Origin: Halichoerus grypus
Taxonomy: Eukaryota > Chordata > Mammalia > Carnivora > Phocidae
Length of the DNA: 64,000 nt
Assembly: GCF_964656455.1 (NCBI RefSeq)
Contig: NC_135712.1
Span: 70,251,239 to 70,315,238, forward strand
Direction of reading: 5' to 3'
The position numbers were made by a program, and so were the translations under genes. The notes below the pieces were generated by a model. That model searched no databases. It was not told the origin of the DNA and saw only the letters and a list, made by a program, of their open reading frames with translations. Of the stretch, positions 62,956-64,000 are shown one piece after another; the stretch's first letter is position 1, and each line of letters begins with the position of its first letter.

Positions 62956-63222
62956 TTTTTTTCTGGAAAGTACCTAAAGTCATCGGATGTTTTCTTTTTT
63001 TTTTTTTTTAAAGATTTTATTTATTCATTTGCGAGAGAGACAGAGAGAAAACAAGCAGGGGGAGAGGGAGAGGGAGAAGCAGACTCCCCGCTGAGCAAGG
63101 AGCCCAATGCGGGACTCGATCCCAGGACCCTGGGATCATGACCTGAGCCGAAGGCAGACGCTTAAACATCTGAGCCACCCAGGCGCCCATCATCGGATGT
63201 TTTCTTATCTCCTACAATGGCC
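62956..63222 (-). pseudogene. Decayed micro-duplication of a PCYT1A splice-donor region, split by a SINE
   Basis: TTTCTGGAAAGTACCTAAAG then TCATCGGATGTTTTCTT and TATCTCCTACAATG repeat 61118-61166 with a few changes. They cover the last bases of the 61.2-kb exon and its donor. On the minus strand the donor GT has become AT. The SINE at 62997-63188 interrupts the copy. Confidence 0.75.
62997..63188 (-). repeat. Carnivore SINE, antisense
   Basis: Inserted into the micro-duplication, with target duplication CATCGGATGTTTTCTT on both sides. Confidence 0.96.
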
Positions 63223-63242
63223 CAGCTACACCTACAATGGCC
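63205..63242. repeat. Two-copy tandem repeat
   Basis: CCTACAATGGCCCAGCTA occurs twice in direct succession, joined by CA, at the end of the micro-duplication. Confidence 0.85.
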
Positions 63243-63579
63243 CAGCTATTCTATTTCTAGGAATTTTTCTCACAGATAGATTTGTAAATATGTATGTTAT
63301 CCATTGCAGCATAGTTTGTAATAATCAAAGTTTGGAAACAACCTAAATCTCAATGGAAGGACTGAATGTACCATGATACACCTACTAAAAGGGTGGGAGG
63401 GAGGGACAGTGTGTGGCTGTGAGATAGTGATAATAGGAAGACATTTCACTCTGTACATTATTTGTACTTTATTAATGTTAGGCCATGGGAATGTATTGGT
63501 TTATAATATAGGAAATGAAATTTTTAAATAAAACAGATATGCCAATATAACGAAAAACAATATAATGGATTTAAGAGTC

Positions 63580-63670
63580 AGAAAAATTACAGCTCCAACT
63601 TAACCACCAGCCTCCTTCCTCTGTAATCTTAACCTCTTTAAGACTCAGTTTCCTCATCCATAAAACAAAG
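63580..63670 (+). repeat. MIR-like fragment
   Basis: CTCTTTAAGACTCAGTTTCC then TCATCCATAAAAC resembles the MIR core. Confidence 0.55.
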
Positions 63671-64000
63671 CAAAATAAAACAAAATCTGAGGAGCCTAAT
63701 CTGTCTTCTACATCCTAGAAATCATGACCATGAAGTAACTAACATACTTCCATCTTTCCTAAACAAGTCCAGCATGACTATGATCTCACTTTTTTTGATC
63801 CTAAAAGACAAAGCATAGAATACAAAAATTAAGAATATTTTGTTGTTGTTTCTTTGACATTAGCGTATAGCATGGGCAAAGCGAGATGAGGATGGTGGAA
63901 ATAGTACAGTAGTACAAAATGCTGTTGATCTAGTGGCTGTTTGCCAGGGTTAATCATCCTGTTATCAGGCCAAGTCACCACCGAACCCTTTCTCAGACCA

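Overview
This is mammalian genomic DNA from a caniform carnivore. The evidence is more than 30 copies of a tRNA-derived carnivore SINE (head GCGCCTGGGTGGCTCAGT, pyrimidine-rich body, AATAAA/ATCTT tail), carnivore-type LINE-1 copies and spliced vertebrate genes. The SINE head is the bear/seal/mustelid type (GGGCGCCTGGGTGGCTCAG), not the dog form (GGATCCCTGGGTGGCTCAG), so I infer an arctoid such as a bear, pinniped or mustelid. There is nothing bacterial: no operons, CRISPR arrays or phage.

Three protein-coding genes are present in the order and orientations known from human 3q29. ZDHHC19 (minus strand, 18613 to 8555) encodes a DHHC palmitoyltransferase. SLC51A/OSTalpha (plus strand, 33099 to 49222) encodes a subunit of the basolateral bile-acid transporter. 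PCYT1A (minus strand, 61273 to 54535, 5' end outside the window) encodes CTP:phosphocholine cytidylyltransferase alpha. I placed every exon by matching protein family, splice consensus and reading-frame phase. SLC51A sums to an open frame of 363 codons. PCYT1A sums to codons 73-367 exactly. ZDHHC19 sums to 365 codons if a proposed terminal exon is real.

Layout: 1-8.47 kb is GC-rich intergenic DNA with scattered MIR fragments and a CpG-rich patch at 3.9-4.5 kb. 8.47-18.6 kb is ZDHHC19, whose 5.9-kb intron 5 carries an old LINE-1. 18.6-33.1 kb is the divergent spacer between ZDHHC19 and SLC51A, filled by stacked SINEs, an L2, a young LINE-1 with an internal deletion and older LINE-1 pieces; its SLC51A-proximal end has a compact group of nuclear-receptor-like sites. 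33.1-49.4 kb is SLC51A, with a 9.4-kb intron 2 that contains a striking hairpin. 49.4-54.5 kb is the tail-to-tail spacer. 54.5-64 kb is PCYT1A and its intron.

The genes are separate transcription units, not an operon. ZDHHC19 is a palmitoyltransferase and OSTalpha carries a poly-cysteine motif of the palmitoylated kind, but a functional link between these neighbours is speculation. I saw no wholly new system. The best leads are the SLC51A intron-2 hairpin, the bile-acid-receptor-like upstream module, the HCGH variant of the PCYT1A catalytic motif, the extended ZDHHC19 C-terminus, and a decayed micro-duplication of a PCYT1A splice donor.
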